Positions 44,885 to 54,690 of a stretch of 64,000 bases of DNA are shown here, piece by piece. Position numbers and translations under genes: made by a program. Each line of letters begins with the position of its first letter. The stretch's first letter is position 1. Source of the DNA: Paenibacillus swuensis (GTDB lineage: Bacteria > Bacillota > Bacilli > Paenibacillales > DY6); assembly GCF_001644605.1 (NCBI RefSeq), contig NZ_CP011388.1:3500501-3564500 (forward strand), given 5' to 3'. The notes beneath the pieces are model-generated. The model had not been told where the DNA came from. It saw only the letters and a list, made by a program, of their open reading frames with translations, and did not search any database.

Positions 44885-47056
44885 ATGATCGGATTAGAAT
44901 TAGGCGGACGTTATGAGATTATTTCCAGAATCGGCGGCGGCGGCATGGCATTGGTGTACAAGGGGCATGATATTCTGCTCAATCGCAAAGTCGCCGTCAA
45001 AGTATTAAGACAACAGTTCGTACACGACGAGGAGTTCATCCGCCGTTTCCGCAGGGAAGCCCAGTCCGCAGCGTCTTTATCCCATCCCAATGTTGTAAGC
45101 ATCTACGATGTCGGGCAGGAAGATGAAATTCATTATATTGTTATGGAATATATTGACGGTCATAATCTTAATGAAATTATACAGGAACGCGCACCGCTTC
45201 AAGCCGAAGAATCCGTTCGAGTTGCTTCGCAAATTTGCGACGCCTTGGAGCATGCCCATCAGAACCATATTATTCATAGAGATATTAAGCCCCACAACAT
45301 TCTCATTGGCAAAAACGGCCGTGTGAAGGTAACGGATTTCGGAATCGCGCGCGCCGTGACCTCGTCAACAATTACACAGACCGGTTCTGTTATCGGTTCC
45401 GTTCATTATTTCTCACCTGAACATGCTAAAGGTGTGGTTACGGGAGAGAAATCAGACCTATACTCGTTGGGCATCGTGTTGTATCAAATGTTGACCGCGC
45501 GTCTGCCGTTTCTTGGGGAAAGCCCGATTAGCGTGGCGCTTAAGCATCTGCAGGAACAGTTGGAGGAGCCTCGCAGAGTCAATCCTTCCATACCGCAGAG
45601 TGTGGAGAATGTCATCTTGAAAGCCATGCGTAAAAATCCGGAGGAACGTTATCAATCCGCCACAGAGATGCTTAAGGATTTGGAGACCTGTCTTCGTCCG
45701 GAACGGGTCAGTGAACCGAAGATCGCCTTCGCGACCTTTGATGACGGCGAACAAACTCGTGTAATGACCGCCATTAAGCCCGAGCAATTAGCAGCGTATA
45801 AAGCGGCTAACGGAAATACGAGTCCAGGTGCGGTAGCGGCATCCTCTAAAGGATCAACCTCCGGTTCGCCTCCTCCCAAGAAGAAAACTTGGGTGAAGCC
45901 CTTTTCATGGATCTTTGGAACCATTCTGCTCTTGTTATTGATGTGGTTTGGCGTTCAATGGGTGCAAAGTATTCTGCGTGTACCTGAGGTTGCGGTTCCG
46001 AACTTAACAGGGATGACGTTAGATGAAGCTCGCGCTGAACTGATCAAATCCGGTCTTGGGGTTGACGAACCGCCGTTGTACAAGATCGACGAAGAGGTGC
46101 CTAAGGACGTTGTGTTATCATATGACAAGCAGGGTATGCTGGTAAGGAAAGGCGACACGATTAAACTTACGGTCAGCAAAGGAATTCCGTTGATTTTACT
46201 GTCCGATTATGAAGGACAACAGTATAAAGATGTGAAAGCCAGCCTGATCGCTCAAGGTGTTCAGGAGGAACTTATTTCGGATGATCAAGTCTTTTCCGAT
46301 GAAGAGGCCGGAACGATTGTGGGTCAGTCCATCCCTGCCAATCAAGAGATGAACCCGAAGAAAGACGCTCTTGAATTTACCGTAAGCAAGGGCAGAGAGA
46401 CCTTCAAAATGCCTAACTTAATTGGATTCAGCGAGGCTGAAGCCAAAGCGATCGCGATTCAGAACAATCTTCGAATATCGGATGCGAACGTGAAATCGGA
46501 GCCTAGTTATTCTCCGAAAGGAGTTGTCTTCCGGCAATGGCCATATGAGCCGAATCAGCCGGTAGCTGAAAATTCCGAAGTGACGATTTATGTTTCGTCC
46601 GGCTACCCAAGCGACGCCCTGTTCTATACATTCAATGTGACGGTTTCACCTGCGATTCTTGGTCAGGAGAGCACCGTTAAGATCGTATACAGCGATGCCA
46701 GAGGCGACAATATGGAGTGGGGAACGAAGAAGCTTAAGGATGTTCAGACCTATCCGGTTGAACTTGTGCTCTCACCGACGAAAGACGGGGTTATCAGCAT
46801 TTATCGGGATGGGAAATTGGCGGATTCGGCAACGGTAAGTTATGACGGCGCTGTTAACGGCGATCAGCCGACCATGACGATTCCTGGCGCCGAAGCCGAA
46901 CCTGTGCAAGGTGCCGAAACCCCTTCAGAAGAAGTAAAACCTCCTGCTGAAGGAACAACGGAGCCACCGGCAGCACAAGATAACGGCAAGGGCAAGGGTA
47001 AGGACAAGAACAAAGACAAGAAAAATAATGACTCAAATGATAATGAGGACGACTAA
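44885..47056 (+). CDS. prkC: PASTA-domain Ser/Thr kinase PrkC
   Basis: 723 residues. Cytosolic Hanks kinase (1-270): GGGGMALV loop, Lys39, HRD 131-133, DFG 151-153, activation-loop TSSTITQTGS. Juxtamembrane region, one membrane span (about 341-360), then three extracellular PASTA repeats (from about 367) that bind muropeptides, an immunoglobulin-like C-terminal domain and a Lys/Asn/Asp tail with GKGKGKDKNKDKK. In B. subtilis PrkC signals spore germination and wall stress and phosphorylates RsgA, encoded next. Confidence 0.95.
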   Translation: MIGLELGGRYEIISRIGGGGMALVYKGHDILLNRKVAVKVLRQQFVHDEEFIRRFRREAQSAASLSHPNVVSIYDVGQEDEIHYIVMEYIDGHNLNEIIQERAPLQAEESVRVASQICDALEHAHQNHIIHRDIKPHNILIGKNGRVKVTDFGIARAVTSSTITQTGSVIGSVHYFSPEHAKGVVTGEKSDLYSLGIVLYQMLTARLPFLGESPISVALKHLQEQLEEPRRVNPSIPQSVENVILKAMRKNPEERYQSATEMLKDLETCLRPERVSEPKIAFATFDDGEQTRVMTAIKPEQLAAYKAANGNTSPGAVAASSKGSTSGSPPPKKKTWVKPFSWIFGTILLLLLMWFGVQWVQSILRVPEVAVPNLTGMTLDEARAELIKSGLGVDEPPLYKIDEEVPKDVVLSYDKQGMLVRKGDTIKLTVSKGIPLILLSDYEGQQYKDVKASLIAQGVQEELISDDQVFSDEEAGTIVGQSIPANQEMNPKKDALEFTVSKGRETFKMPNLIGFSEAEAKAIAIQNNLRISDANVKSEPSYSPKGVVFRQWPYEPNQPVAENSEVTIYVSSGYPSDALFYTFNVTVSPAILGQESTVKIVYSDARGDNMEWGTKKLKDVQTYPVELVLSPTKDGVISIYRDGKLADSATVSYDGAVNGDQPTMTIPGAEAEPVQGAETPSEEVKPPAEGTTEPPAAQDNGKGKGKDKNKDKKNNDSNDNEDD

Positions 47057-47965
47057 ATGCCTGAAGGTTTAATTGTTAAGGCTTTGAGCGGTTACTATTA
47101 CGTGCTGCCCGACGAGGGCGGCGTTACGATTCAATGCCGAGCCAGGGGGATTTTCAAAAACCGCGGTGAAAGTCCGTTGGTAGGGGATCGAGTACTGTAC
47201 GATTTGACTGAGAACGGGGAAGGTATGGTTCAGGAGCTGTATCCTCGTTCCACTGAGTTGATCCGACCGCCGATCGCTAACGTCAAGCAAGCGATTCTTG
47301 TATTTTCACTGGCTGAGCCTGCTTTAAATTTGCAGTTACTGGACAAATTTCTTGTTCATACGGAATACGCCGGCTTAACCAACGTTATTTGTATGACGAA
47401 ACTGGATCTGCTGGATGACTCCGATGCCAAAATTCGGGAAGAAGGCCGTAAAGCTGCGAAAGCCATTGAATTGTACAAACAGATCGGATATCAGGTTATT
47501 ACCACCAGCTCCCGTCAGGATGTGGGGATTGTGGAAGTGCGGGATGCCCTGGCGAACACAATCAGTGTGTTCTCTGGACAGTCCGGTGTCGGGAAGTCGA
47601 CCATGATCAACCGCATTGTGCCCGGACTTAAATTGGAAACGAACGAAATCAGTATGAAACTGGGCCGAGGCAAGCATACAACCCGTCACGTGGAATTAAT
47701 TCATCTGGAGAATGGCGGCGTTGTCGCGGATACCCCCGGATTTTCACAGTTGGACTTTCTAAACATGGAGCCGGAGGAATTAGGCTCTTGTTTCATAGAA
47801 TTTACCAAGTATGCTCCGCAATGTAAATTTAGAGGTTGTCTGCACCAGAACGAACCTAAGTGCGCCGTGATACAAGCCACAGAGAAGGGTGAGATCGCTC
47901 AATCCCGTCATGAGCATTACTTACAGTTCCTTGTTGAGATGAAAGATAGAAAAAGGAGGTACTAG
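47057..47965 (+). CDS. rsgA: ribosome small-subunit GTPase RsgA
   Basis: 302 residues, starting directly at the prkC stop. OB-fold N-terminal part, circularly permuted GTPase with CMTKLDL (G4) before GQSGVGKST (G1) and DTPGFS (G3), and a C-terminal zinc knuckle with Cys and His in [14 protein letters not shown]. Matures 30S subunits. Known PrkC substrate in B. subtilis. Confidence 0.95.
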   Translation: MPEGLIVKALSGYYYVLPDEGGVTIQCRARGIFKNRGESPLVGDRVLYDLTENGEGMVQELYPRSTELIRPPIANVKQAILVFSLAEPALNLQLLDKFLVHTEYAGLTNVICMTKLDLLDDSDAKIREEGRKAAKAIELYKQIGYQVITTSSRQDVGIVEVRDALANTISVFSGQSGVGKSTMINRIVPGLKLETNEISMKLGRGKHTTRHVELIHLENGGVVADTPGFSQLDFLNMEPEELGSCFIEFTKYAPQCKFRGCLHQNEPKCAVIQATEKGEIAQSRHEHYLQFLVEMKDRKRRY

Positions 47966-47966
47966 T

Positions 47967-48617
47967 ATGGTTTATGTTGCACCATCCATTTTGTCGGCCG
48001 ACTTTGCGAAGCTGGGCGAAGAAGTACGGAATGCGGAGCAAAGCGGAGGCGACTGGATTCATATTGATGTGATGGACGGGCATTTTGTTCCCAACATTAC
48101 CCTGGGGCCTCTTGTGGTTCAGGCGATTCGCCCTTACAGCAAGCTTCCGTTTGACGTGCACCTTATGGTTGAGCATCCAGAACATTATGTCGCAGCTTTC
48201 GCCGAGGCGGGGGCGGATTATATTTCAGTACACGTTGAAACATGCCCGCATTTGCACAGGGTACTCGGACTTATTCGGGAGAGCGGGGCTAAGCCAGGCG
48301 TTGTACTCAATCCCGCGACGCCTCTTTCCTTCATCGAACCGATTCTAAATGAAGTGGAACTGGTGTTGATTATGACTGTGAATCCTGGGTTTGGCGGCCA
48401 ACAGTTCATTCCTTCTACATTAGATAAGATCAGGAAGCTTAGAGCAATGCTGAATGAGAAGGGGCTATCCGAGGTTCATATTGAGGTGGATGGCGGTATT
48501 AATCCTGACACAGCACCGCTGGTCATTGAGGCCGGTGCCAATGTGCTTGTCGCAGGCAATGCGGTATTTGGACAAGCGGATCGAGCGGCCGCAATCAAAG
48601 CAATCAGAGGGATTTAA
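47967..48617 (+). CDS. rpe: ribulose-phosphate 3-epimerase
   Basis: 216-residue TIM barrel interconverting ribulose-5-P and xylulose-5-[22 protein letters not shown] (metal Asp), [15 protein letters not shown] and EVDGGIN are all present. ATG after AAAGGAGG, one nt after the rsgA stop. Ends the rlmN-rpe run. Confidence 0.96.
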   Translation: MVYVAPSILSADFAKLGEEVRNAEQSGGDWIHIDVMDGHFVPNITLGPLVVQAIRPYSKLPFDVHLMVEHPEHYVAAFAEAGADYISVHVETCPHLHRVLGLIRESGAKPGVVLNPATPLSFIEPILNEVELVLIMTVNPGFGGQQFIPSTLDKIRKLRAMLNEKGLSEVHIEVDGGINPDTAPLVIEAGANVLVAGNAVFGQADRAAAIKAIRGI

Positions 48618-48660
48618 TCTTTGCTGTTTGCCTAAGACAGGCATAGCGGCGCGGTTTTTC

Positions 48661-48757
48661 GCATAGATATGGTTACATGAGAGCAGGTTGGCAGCGGGTA
48701 TAAAGGGCTGCATGGTTTGCTAAGGCAAAGCTCATGTGGCCATATCTTTTTTTGTAC
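48661..48757 (+). ncRNA. candidate structured RNA with intrinsic terminator upstream of spoVM
   Basis: A 15-bp outer helix AGATATGG+ACATGAG / CTCATGT+CCATATCT (48665-48681 with 48731-48747, one 2x2 internal loop) encloses two hairpins: GCAGC/GCTGC (48691-48695 with 48707-48711) and TTTGC-TAAG-GCAAA (48716-48729). It ends in seven T residues. The three-way layout with a built-in terminator looks like a small RNA or attenuator. I match it to no named RNA family. It sits where B. subtilis has thiN. Confidence 0.55.
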
Positions 48758-48829
48758 GCCGTTTATCACCGCCATCGCACAGTCCACATAGGATGACACA
48801 TCTTAAGACAACGCTAAGGAGGGGTAGAT

Positions 48830-48910
48830 ATGAAATTCTACACGTTCAAACTGCCGAAATTTCTAGGTGGCTTTGTAAAAGCCGTGCTTAACTCTTTTCA
48901 GAAAAATTAA
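48830..48910 (+). CDS. spoVM: stage V sporulation protein M
   Basis: A 26-residue amphipathic peptide beginning MKFYTFKLPKFLGG, the same length as in B. subtilis and with nearly the same sequence. It embeds in the convex forespore membrane and recruits the SpoIVA coat scaffold in the mother cell. The start ATG 48830 follows AAGGAGGGG. The gene is short enough to be missed by length cut-offs. It confirms an endospore former. Confidence 0.96.
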   Translation: MKFYTFKLPKFLGGFVKAVLNSFQKN

Positions 48911-48966
48911 GGTTGCGAGAGAAGTCCGGCTGTCGCCATTTGCGGCGCAACGGGATTTATGAAATG

Positions 48967-49027
48967 CTCCATCTCTTTCGGTATTCTGATGTGTAATAAT
49001 CGGGATAACCGAAAGCGGGGAGTTTTT
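48967..49027 (+). terminator. spoVM terminator
   Basis: CTCC plus CTTTCGGT (48975-48982) pair with ACCGAAAG (49008-49015) and GGAG, followed by TTTTT. The loop is about 25 nt. Confidence 0.65.
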
Positions 49028-49089
49028 GCGGCGGAAAGAGGAGTCTGGTCGGAGTCTTGTGGTAATCTTTCCATACAACAGCGGAAACG

Positions 49090-49116
49090 AAAAAAAGCAC
49101 CCTAGGGTGCTTTTTT
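49090..49116. terminator. bidirectional terminator spoVM/rpmB
   Basis: AAAAAAAGCACC-CTAG-GGTGCTTTTTT, convergent, 22 nt after the rpmB stop. Confidence 0.92.
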
Positions 49117-49138
49117 AGTGCTAATCGTCGTTTAACAA

Positions 49139-49327
49139 TTAAACGCGTTGTACTTTGCCGGATTTAAGAGCACGAGTGCTAACCCATACGCGCTTAGGCT
49201 TACCGTCCACTAGGATACGAACCTTCTGAACGTTGACGCCCCAAGTGCGTCTTGTTTTATTATTAGCATGGGAAACGTTGTTTCCTGTGCCAGGAGCTTT
49301 GCCTGTAACATAGCATTTGCGAGACAT
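49139..49327 (-). CDS. rpmB: 50S ribosomal protein L28
   Basis: 62 residues, basic. Starts [20 protein letters not shown] and has [14 protein letters not shown]. One Cys only, so it is the zinc-free type. Start at 49327, GGAGG upstream on the minus strand. On the strand opposite to its neighbours, as in B. subtilis. Confidence 0.96.
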   Translation of the reverse strand: MSRKCYVTGKAPGTGNNVSHANNKTRRTWGVNVQKVRILVDGKPKRVWVSTRALKSGKVQRV

Positions 49328-49504
49328 CTACTACACCTCCCTCATCAAAGAAACCGTAACATAAAAACACTTAAACATAATATCATTGTTATTGGGCAAC
49401 TGTCAATGATTTGTGCTTATGAGTTTTTACGGGGAGAGGGTCTGTCAGCTACAGGGACTAAGGGCATACAAGCTTGGCAAAACTTGTGTGAGGTGATGTA
49501 ATAC

Positions 49505-49533
49505 TTACCTTTTTGTGCACATTATAGTACAAT
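49505..49533 (+). promoter_or_regulatory. possible promoter of the yloU-fakA-degV-recG unit
   Basis: TTACCT (49505-49510), 17-bp spacer, TACAAT (49528-49533). The -35 is weak. Upstream between rpmB and here (49328-49500) I see no ORF or clear hairpin. Confidence 0.4.
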
Positions 49534-49573
49534 GGGATTTAGTCCATAATATCTGAAAAGGAGTTGGTATAGC

Positions 49574-49933
49574 ATGCCGATTCAACTAGACAACGAATTA
49601 GGTAAAGTTCATATCTCTGACGAAGTAATTGCCGGTTTAGCTGGCTCTGCTGCACTCGAGAATTATGGGCTGGTCGGAATGGCTTCACGCAAATCATTGA
49701 AGGACGGGATCGCTGAACTATTGGGACGTGAGAACCTTGGCCGTGGGGTAGAAATCCGCAGGGAACAAGAAGGGCTACATATTGACTTATATGTCATTGT
49801 CAGTTATGGTACTAAAATATCAGAAGTGGCCCATAACATTCAAAACAAAGTGAAATATATACTGAATGATGTCGTCGGACTTCACGTGGATTTCGTAAAT
49901 ATCTTTGTGCAAGGCGTTCGCGTATCTCGTTAG
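49574..49933 (+). CDS. Asp23/Gls24 family protein (YloU-like)
   Basis: 119 residues, ATG 49574 after AAGGAG. Same architecture as the Asp23 protein at 10586: GKVHISDEVIAGLAGSAALENYG, DLYVIVSYGTKISEVAHNIQNKVKYIL, VDFVNIFVQGV. Precedes fakA by 16 nt, as yloU precedes yloV in B. subtilis; possibly tied to membrane lipid state. Confidence 0.93.
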   Translation: MPIQLDNELGKVHISDEVIAGLAGSAALENYGLVGMASRKSLKDGIAELLGRENLGRGVEIRREQEGLHIDLYVIVSYGTKISEVAHNIQNKVKYILNDVVGLHVDFVNIFVQGVRVSR

Positions 49934-49949
49934 GAAGGGGAATTTCAGC

Positions 49950-51686
49950 TTGAGTAAGCGCTTTATTAATGGAACGGATTTTACAACTATGGTGGTCACG
50001 GGGGCCAGGAATCTGGATATCCACGCGGCGGATGTGAATGCACTCAATGTGTTTCCGGTGCCGGATGGAGATACAGGAACCAATATGAATCTGACAATTA
50101 CCTCGGCGGTTGAGGATTTGAAAGCGAAAACTTCACCGCATTTGGGGAAGTCCGCGGAAATTCTGTCCAAGGGTTTGCTTATGGGCGCTCGCGGAAACTC
50201 CGGGGTTATTTTGTCACAGCTGTTTCGAGGATTCGCTAAATCGGTAGCCGGTATGGATCAAGCAGGTCCGGCGGAGTTTGCCGCGGCATTGCAGTCCGGT
50301 GTGGACATGGCTTATAAAGCTGTAGTTAAACCGGTTGAGGGCACTATCTTAACGGTTGCTAAGGAAGCGGCCAAGCATGGCGTCTGGTACGCAAGACGCG
50401 CGACCGATATGCTTGATCTGATGGAAGCCGTATTGAATAAAGCGAATGAAGCTTTGGCCAACACGCCGAATTTGTTGCCGGTACTGAAGCAAGTAGGTGT
50501 AGTGGATTCCGGCGGTCAAGGTCTAGTTTATATCTATGAGGGATTTGTCAGAGCCTTGAAAGAAGGCGGATCGACAACTACTGTCACAGATTATACGTTG
50601 GATGCCAGTTACACGAATTCGCAAGCGAACACAGCACCAGTCAAGACGGTTCTTCCTTCCCCCGCGCAGGCAACGAAAAGCGCGCAAGCACAACTCGATA
50701 CGGATGCGATTGAATTTTTCTACGACATGGAATTTTTTATTAATCGTTCTACAGGAGCGTTTGATCATATTGCCTTTGACGAGGAAGCTTATCGCAAAGC
50801 GTTGGGACAGGACGGCGATTCCATTATCGTCATCGACAGCGGCGATTATATTAAGGTCCACGTTCATTCCCGCAAGCCAGGGGATGTATTTAATGTATCC
50901 TTGAAATACGGCGAATTGACACGGATGAACATATTGAACATGCGTGATCAGCACAGAGATCTGCTTGCGGATGAATTCGATACGGCTGATTTCTATGAAG
51001 AACAGGAAAGCCAGCCCGCGGCGATTCAGCCTTACGGTATGATTGCCGTATCCATGGGCGAAGGCATCTCGGAAATTTTTAGTTCGCTCGGTGTGGATAT
51101 CATCCTATCCGGCGGTCAGACGATGAATCCAAGCACGGAAGATTTCGTAACAGCCGCTTCGGAGATTGATGCAGCTACAATTTACATTTATCCTAACAAT
51201 TCCAATATTATTCTTGCTGCTCAGCAAGCGAAGGACCTGGTGGAGGATAAAGAGATAATTGTTATCCCGACCAAGACGATTCCGCAAGGAATTGCCGCGG
51301 CGCTGGCATTTAACCCGGATGATTCAACAGAGAACAATACATCGGGGATGACGGAAGCGTTGAACCGGATCACATCCGGACAGATTACCTTTGCTGTCCG
51401 CGATACTCAAATCGACGATCTTGAAATTAAATCGGGTGATTATCTTGGTTTGAAGAATAACAAGATTGCCGTGAATCACCCGGATTTACTTGAAACCGCC
51501 AAAGCTTTGCTTCAAGAGATGATTGTGAACGGGGACGAAATCGTAACTATTCTTACGGGCGAAGATGCTAACGAAGAACAGACGAACGAGATTAAGTCAT
51601 TTCTGGCGGTGTCTTATCCGAATGCGGAACTTGAGCTTCATGCAGGCGGTCAACCTTTATATTATTATATTTTCTCAGTTGAATAA
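49950..51686 (+). CDS. fakA: fatty acid kinase catalytic subunit (DAK-type, YloV)
   Basis: 578 residues from TTG 49950 after GGAAGGGG; an ATG at 49905 inside yloU is rejected. N-terminal Dak2/DhaL domain with NVFPVPDGDTGTNM (metal-binding Asp) and GARGNSGVILSQLFRG. A middle domain and a C-terminal DegV-like half follow. It phosphorylates fatty acids presented by a FakB (DegV) carrier. The next gene encodes such a carrier. Confidence 0.93.
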   Translation: MSKRFINGTDFTTMVVTGARNLDIHAADVNALNVFPVPDGDTGTNMNLTITSAVEDLKAKTSPHLGKSAEILSKGLLMGARGNSGVILSQLFRGFAKSVAGMDQAGPAEFAAALQSGVDMAYKAVVKPVEGTILTVAKEAAKHGVWYARRATDMLDLMEAVLNKANEALANTPNLLPVLKQVGVVDSGGQGLVYIYEGFVRALKEGGSTTTVTDYTLDASYTNSQANTAPVKTVLPSPAQATKSAQAQLDTDAIEFFYDMEFFINRSTGAFDHIAFDEEAYRKALGQDGDSIIVIDSGDYIKVHVHSRKPGDVFNVSLKYGELTRMNILNMRDQHRDLLADEFDTADFYEEQESQPAAIQPYGMIAVSMGEGISEIFSSLGVDIILSGGQTMNPSTEDFVTAASEIDAATIYIYPNNSNIILAAQQAKDLVEDKEIIVIPTKTIPQGIAAALAFNPDDSTENNTSGMTEALNRITSGQITFAVRDTQIDDLEIKSGDYLGLKNNKIAVNHPDLLETAKALLQEMIVNGDEIVTILTGEDANEEQTNEIKSFLAVSYPNAELELHAGGQPLYYYIFSVE

Positions 51687-51719
51687 GAGCGGACGTATTC
51701 TCTAAATGAGGTGAGCGGA

Positions 51720-52574
51720 ATGTCTACCATCCGGATCGTAACGGACAGCACGGCCGATATTCCTGAAACTGTGCGTACAGAATTAGGAATTGAGATGGTT
51801 CCCCTGAAAATCAATATCGACGGGACTACCTATCTGGATAATGTAACTTTACATCCGGATCAATTTTACCAAATGTTACCCAGGGCCTCCGCCACCCCGC
51901 AAACATCGCAGCCATCGCCGGCAGAGTTTCTGGAAGTGTACACCCGTATCCTTTCGGAAACGCCGGATGTACATATTATTTCTATTCATGTTTCCTCCCG
52001 TTTCAGCGGAACTTATCAATCGGCGACAATCGCGCGGTCGATGTTAGAGGATGAATCGAGGGTAACCGTTGTCGATTCTCTTTCGGCTACGTATGGAATC
52101 GGTGTACTGGTAACGGCTGCGGTCAGGGCTGCCCAAGAAGGCAAAAGCGTAGAAGAAATTGTGGCCTTGTCGGCACATTTGCGCAAGAACACGAAGGTAT
52201 ACTTTCTTGTGGACACGCTTGAATATTTACAAAAAGGCGGCAGAATCGGCAAAGCGGCAGCTCTGTTCGGTTCACTCCTGAATATTAAACCGATCTTGTC
52301 CATAGATAACGACGGTGAAGTCTTCTCGCTTGATAAAGTAAGAGGGCAGAAGAAAGCCATGTCGCGCATCGTTGACATTATTAAACAGGATTTCGGGGAT
52401 GACCCCATCACCATTGCGGTTGAGTATACGACCTCACAGCTTCCTGCGGATGAGATGGCAAGCTTGATTCACGCGAGCGCCAATGTGCTTTCCACGCAAT
52501 ATACTTGGATCGGCCCAGTAATCGGAACTCATGCCGGCCCGGGTACGGTCGGCGTCATTGTGACGAGGGTGTAG
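51720..52574 (+). CDS. DegV family fatty-acid-binding protein (FakB-like)
   Basis: 284 residues, ATG 51720 after GAGGTGAG. DegV signatures: IRIVTDSTADIP at the N-terminus, ISIHVSSRFSGTYQSA (Ser/Thr that hold the carboxylate), LVDTLEYLQKGGRIGK and IGPVIGTHAGPGTVG. Binds fatty acids and hands them to FakA. Lies between fakA and recG, replacing sdaAB-sdaAA of B. subtilis. Adjacent to its probable kinase. Confidence 0.93.
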   Translation: MSTIRIVTDSTADIPETVRTELGIEMVPLKINIDGTTYLDNVTLHPDQFYQMLPRASATPQTSQPSPAEFLEVYTRILSETPDVHIISIHVSSRFSGTYQSATIARSMLEDESRVTVVDSLSATYGIGVLVTAAVRAAQEGKSVEEIVALSAHLRKNTKVYFLVDTLEYLQKGGRIGKAAALFGSLLNIKPILSIDNDGEVFSLDKVRGQKKAMSRIVDIIKQDFGDDPITIAVEYTTSQLPADEMASLIHASANVLSTQYTWIGPVIGTHAGPGTVGVIVTRV

Positions 52575-52576
52575 CG

Positions 52577-54628
52577 ATGGTGAAACTTGCTACGGTCCCT
52601 GTCAGTCAAGTCGCCGGTATTGGCGCGCAGAAAGTGAAGGAGCTAGAGTCTTTCGGGATCCGGTCGGTATTGGATTTGTTGGAGTACTTCCCGTTTCGGT
52701 ATGAAGACTATAGGCTGCGTGAACTCTCGGAAGTGAAAGACGGGGAGAAAGTGACCGTAGCCGGGACTATTTATTCGGAAGCTGTATACCAGCGTTATGG
52801 AAAGAAGTCCCGAACTTCCTGCAGAGTTATGATTGACTCAACGTTGGTTACCGCAGTGTGGTTCAATCGCCCTTATCTTAAAGATAAGTTAACCCCAGGC
52901 ATTGAAATACAGCTAACAGGCAAATGGGATATGAAAAGGCTGCAAGTGACGGTTTCGGAATCGGAATTCCCCGGCAACGGGGGACCGGCCCAATCCGGAA
53001 CCGTGCAGCCTGTTTATTCTGTGGGAGGTACCCTTACGCAGAAGTGGATGCGGAAGTCCATCACCCAGGCGTTAAAGCAGTTCGGTGAAATCATTGAAGA
53101 AGTCATACCTGAGTTCATCATGAAGAGCAATCATTTCATGCCGCGTAAAGAGGCCATTCGCATTATTCATACACCTGCCGACACGGCGGAGGGAAAGCAA
53201 GCGCGAAGAAGGCTGGTTTATGAGGAACTGTTCCTGTTCCAGCTGAAGCTGCAGGCTTTTCGAACGCTAAACCGGAGCCGCGCGGATGGTTTGGTCCACG
53301 GCTATGACAATGAAGAGTTGCGCGCTTTTATTCAATCCCTCCCTTTTGAACTAACGGAAGCTCAAAAGAAGGTGATTGCCGAAATTATACGTGATCTTCG
53401 TCAGCCATACTGCATGAACCGGCTTCTTCAAGGGGATGTGGGGGCTGGGAAAACGATTGTCGCGGCCGTGGCTCTATTCGCAGCCGTTAAATCCGGCTAC
53501 CAAGGCGCGCTCATGGTACCTACGGAAATTCTGGCTGAGCAACATTCGCGTTCGTTGCAGAAGCTTTTTGAACCCTTCGGTGTACAGGTAGGCTTACTGA
53601 CCGGTTCCGTGACCGCGGCGCGGCGTCGGGATACATTGGCGTCACTGCAGATGGGCCTGATTGACATCATTATAGGTACTCATGCCTTGATTCAAGAAGA
53701 TGTGTATTACCGCAATCTAGGTTTGGTTGTAACCGATGAGCAACACCGGTTCGGTGTAAATCAACGGAGCATTTTGCGCCGTAAAGGGATGAATCCCGAT
53801 GTTCTCACCATGACGGCAACGCCGATTCCCCGCACATTGGCCATCAGCGCGTTTGGGGATATGGATGTGTCCACCATTCGAGAATTGCCCAAAGGTCGCA
53901 AACCCATCGAAACTTACTGGGTCAAGCATGACAAGCTGGAGCGGGTATTAACCTTTATCCGTAAGGAAGTATCGCAGGGACGGCAAGCTTACGTCATTTG
54001 CCCGCTTATAGAAGAATCGGATAAGCTTGAATACCAGAATACTTTGGATGTCCATGCGCAAATGCAACATGCCTTTCCGGATCTGAAAGTGGGACTGCTC
54101 CACGGCCGGATGCCCTCTGGGGAAAAGGATGAGACGATGCGCTTGTTCAGTACGGGCGAGACGCATTTGCTTGTGTCCACTACGGTAATTGAAGTAGGTG
54201 TGGATGTACCCAATGCGACGTTGATGGTCATTTATGACGCGGAACGGTTTGGCTTATCCCAACTTCACCAACTAAGAGGACGAGTTGGACGGGGAGCCCA
54301 TCAGTCGTACTGTATTCTGATGGCGGACCCCAAATCCGAAGTAGGCAAAGAGCGGATGAAGGTCATGACCGAGACGAACGACGGCTTCGAAATTGCGCGG
54401 CGCGATTTAGAACTGCGCGGCCCCGGTGATTTCTTTGGCACAAAACAAAGCGGCATTCCCGATTTCCGGTTGGCTGATCTTTCCGTAGACTTTGAAGTGC
54501 TGGAACAAGCCCGGGACGACACGGCGGAGCTGGTGGCGCAAGAGGATTTCTGGACGGCCGCCCCTTACGTTGCCCTGAGGCATTATTTACAACGGGAGCA
54601 AATTTTTCAAGGGGAGTTAATGGATTAA
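52577..54628 (+). CDS. recG: ATP-dependent DNA helicase RecG
   Basis: 683 residues, ATG 52577 two nt after the degV stop. Wedge/OB domain first (VAGTIYSEAVYQRYGKKSRT), then GDVGAGKT (Walker A), DEQHRFGV (DExH), TMTATPIPRT and QLRGRVGRG. It remodels stalled forks and Holliday junctions. Confidence 0.96.
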   Translation: MVKLATVPVSQVAGIGAQKVKELESFGIRSVLDLLEYFPFRYEDYRLRELSEVKDGEKVTVAGTIYSEAVYQRYGKKSRTSCRVMIDSTLVTAVWFNRPYLKDKLTPGIEIQLTGKWDMKRLQVTVSESEFPGNGGPAQSGTVQPVYSVGGTLTQKWMRKSITQALKQFGEIIEEVIPEFIMKSNHFMPRKEAIRIIHTPADTAEGKQARRRLVYEELFLFQLKLQAFRTLNRSRADGLVHGYDNEELRAFIQSLPFELTEAQKKVIAEIIRDLRQPYCMNRLLQGDVGAGKTIVAAVALFAAVKSGYQGALMVPTEILAEQHSRSLQKLFEPFGVQVGLLTGSVTAARRRDTLASLQMGLIDIIIGTHALIQEDVYYRNLGLVVTDEQHRFGVNQRSILRRKGMNPDVLTMTATPIPRTLAISAFGDMDVSTIRELPKGRKPIETYWVKHDKLERVLTFIRKEVSQGRQAYVICPLIEESDKLEYQNTLDVHAQMQHAFPDLKVGLLHGRMPSGEKDETMRLFSTGETHLLVSTTVIEVGVDVPNATLMVIYDAERFGLSQLHQLRGRVGRGAHQSYCILMADPKSEVGKERMKVMTETNDGFEIARRDLELRGPGDFFGTKQSGIPDFRLADLSVDFEVLEQARDDTAELVAQEDFWTAAPYVALRHYLQREQIFQGELMD

Positions 54629-54690
54629 GGACTGAAGCATCAACTGACAAGCTGTCTTTGCATAGGATGTAAAGATGGAGGGATGCGACA

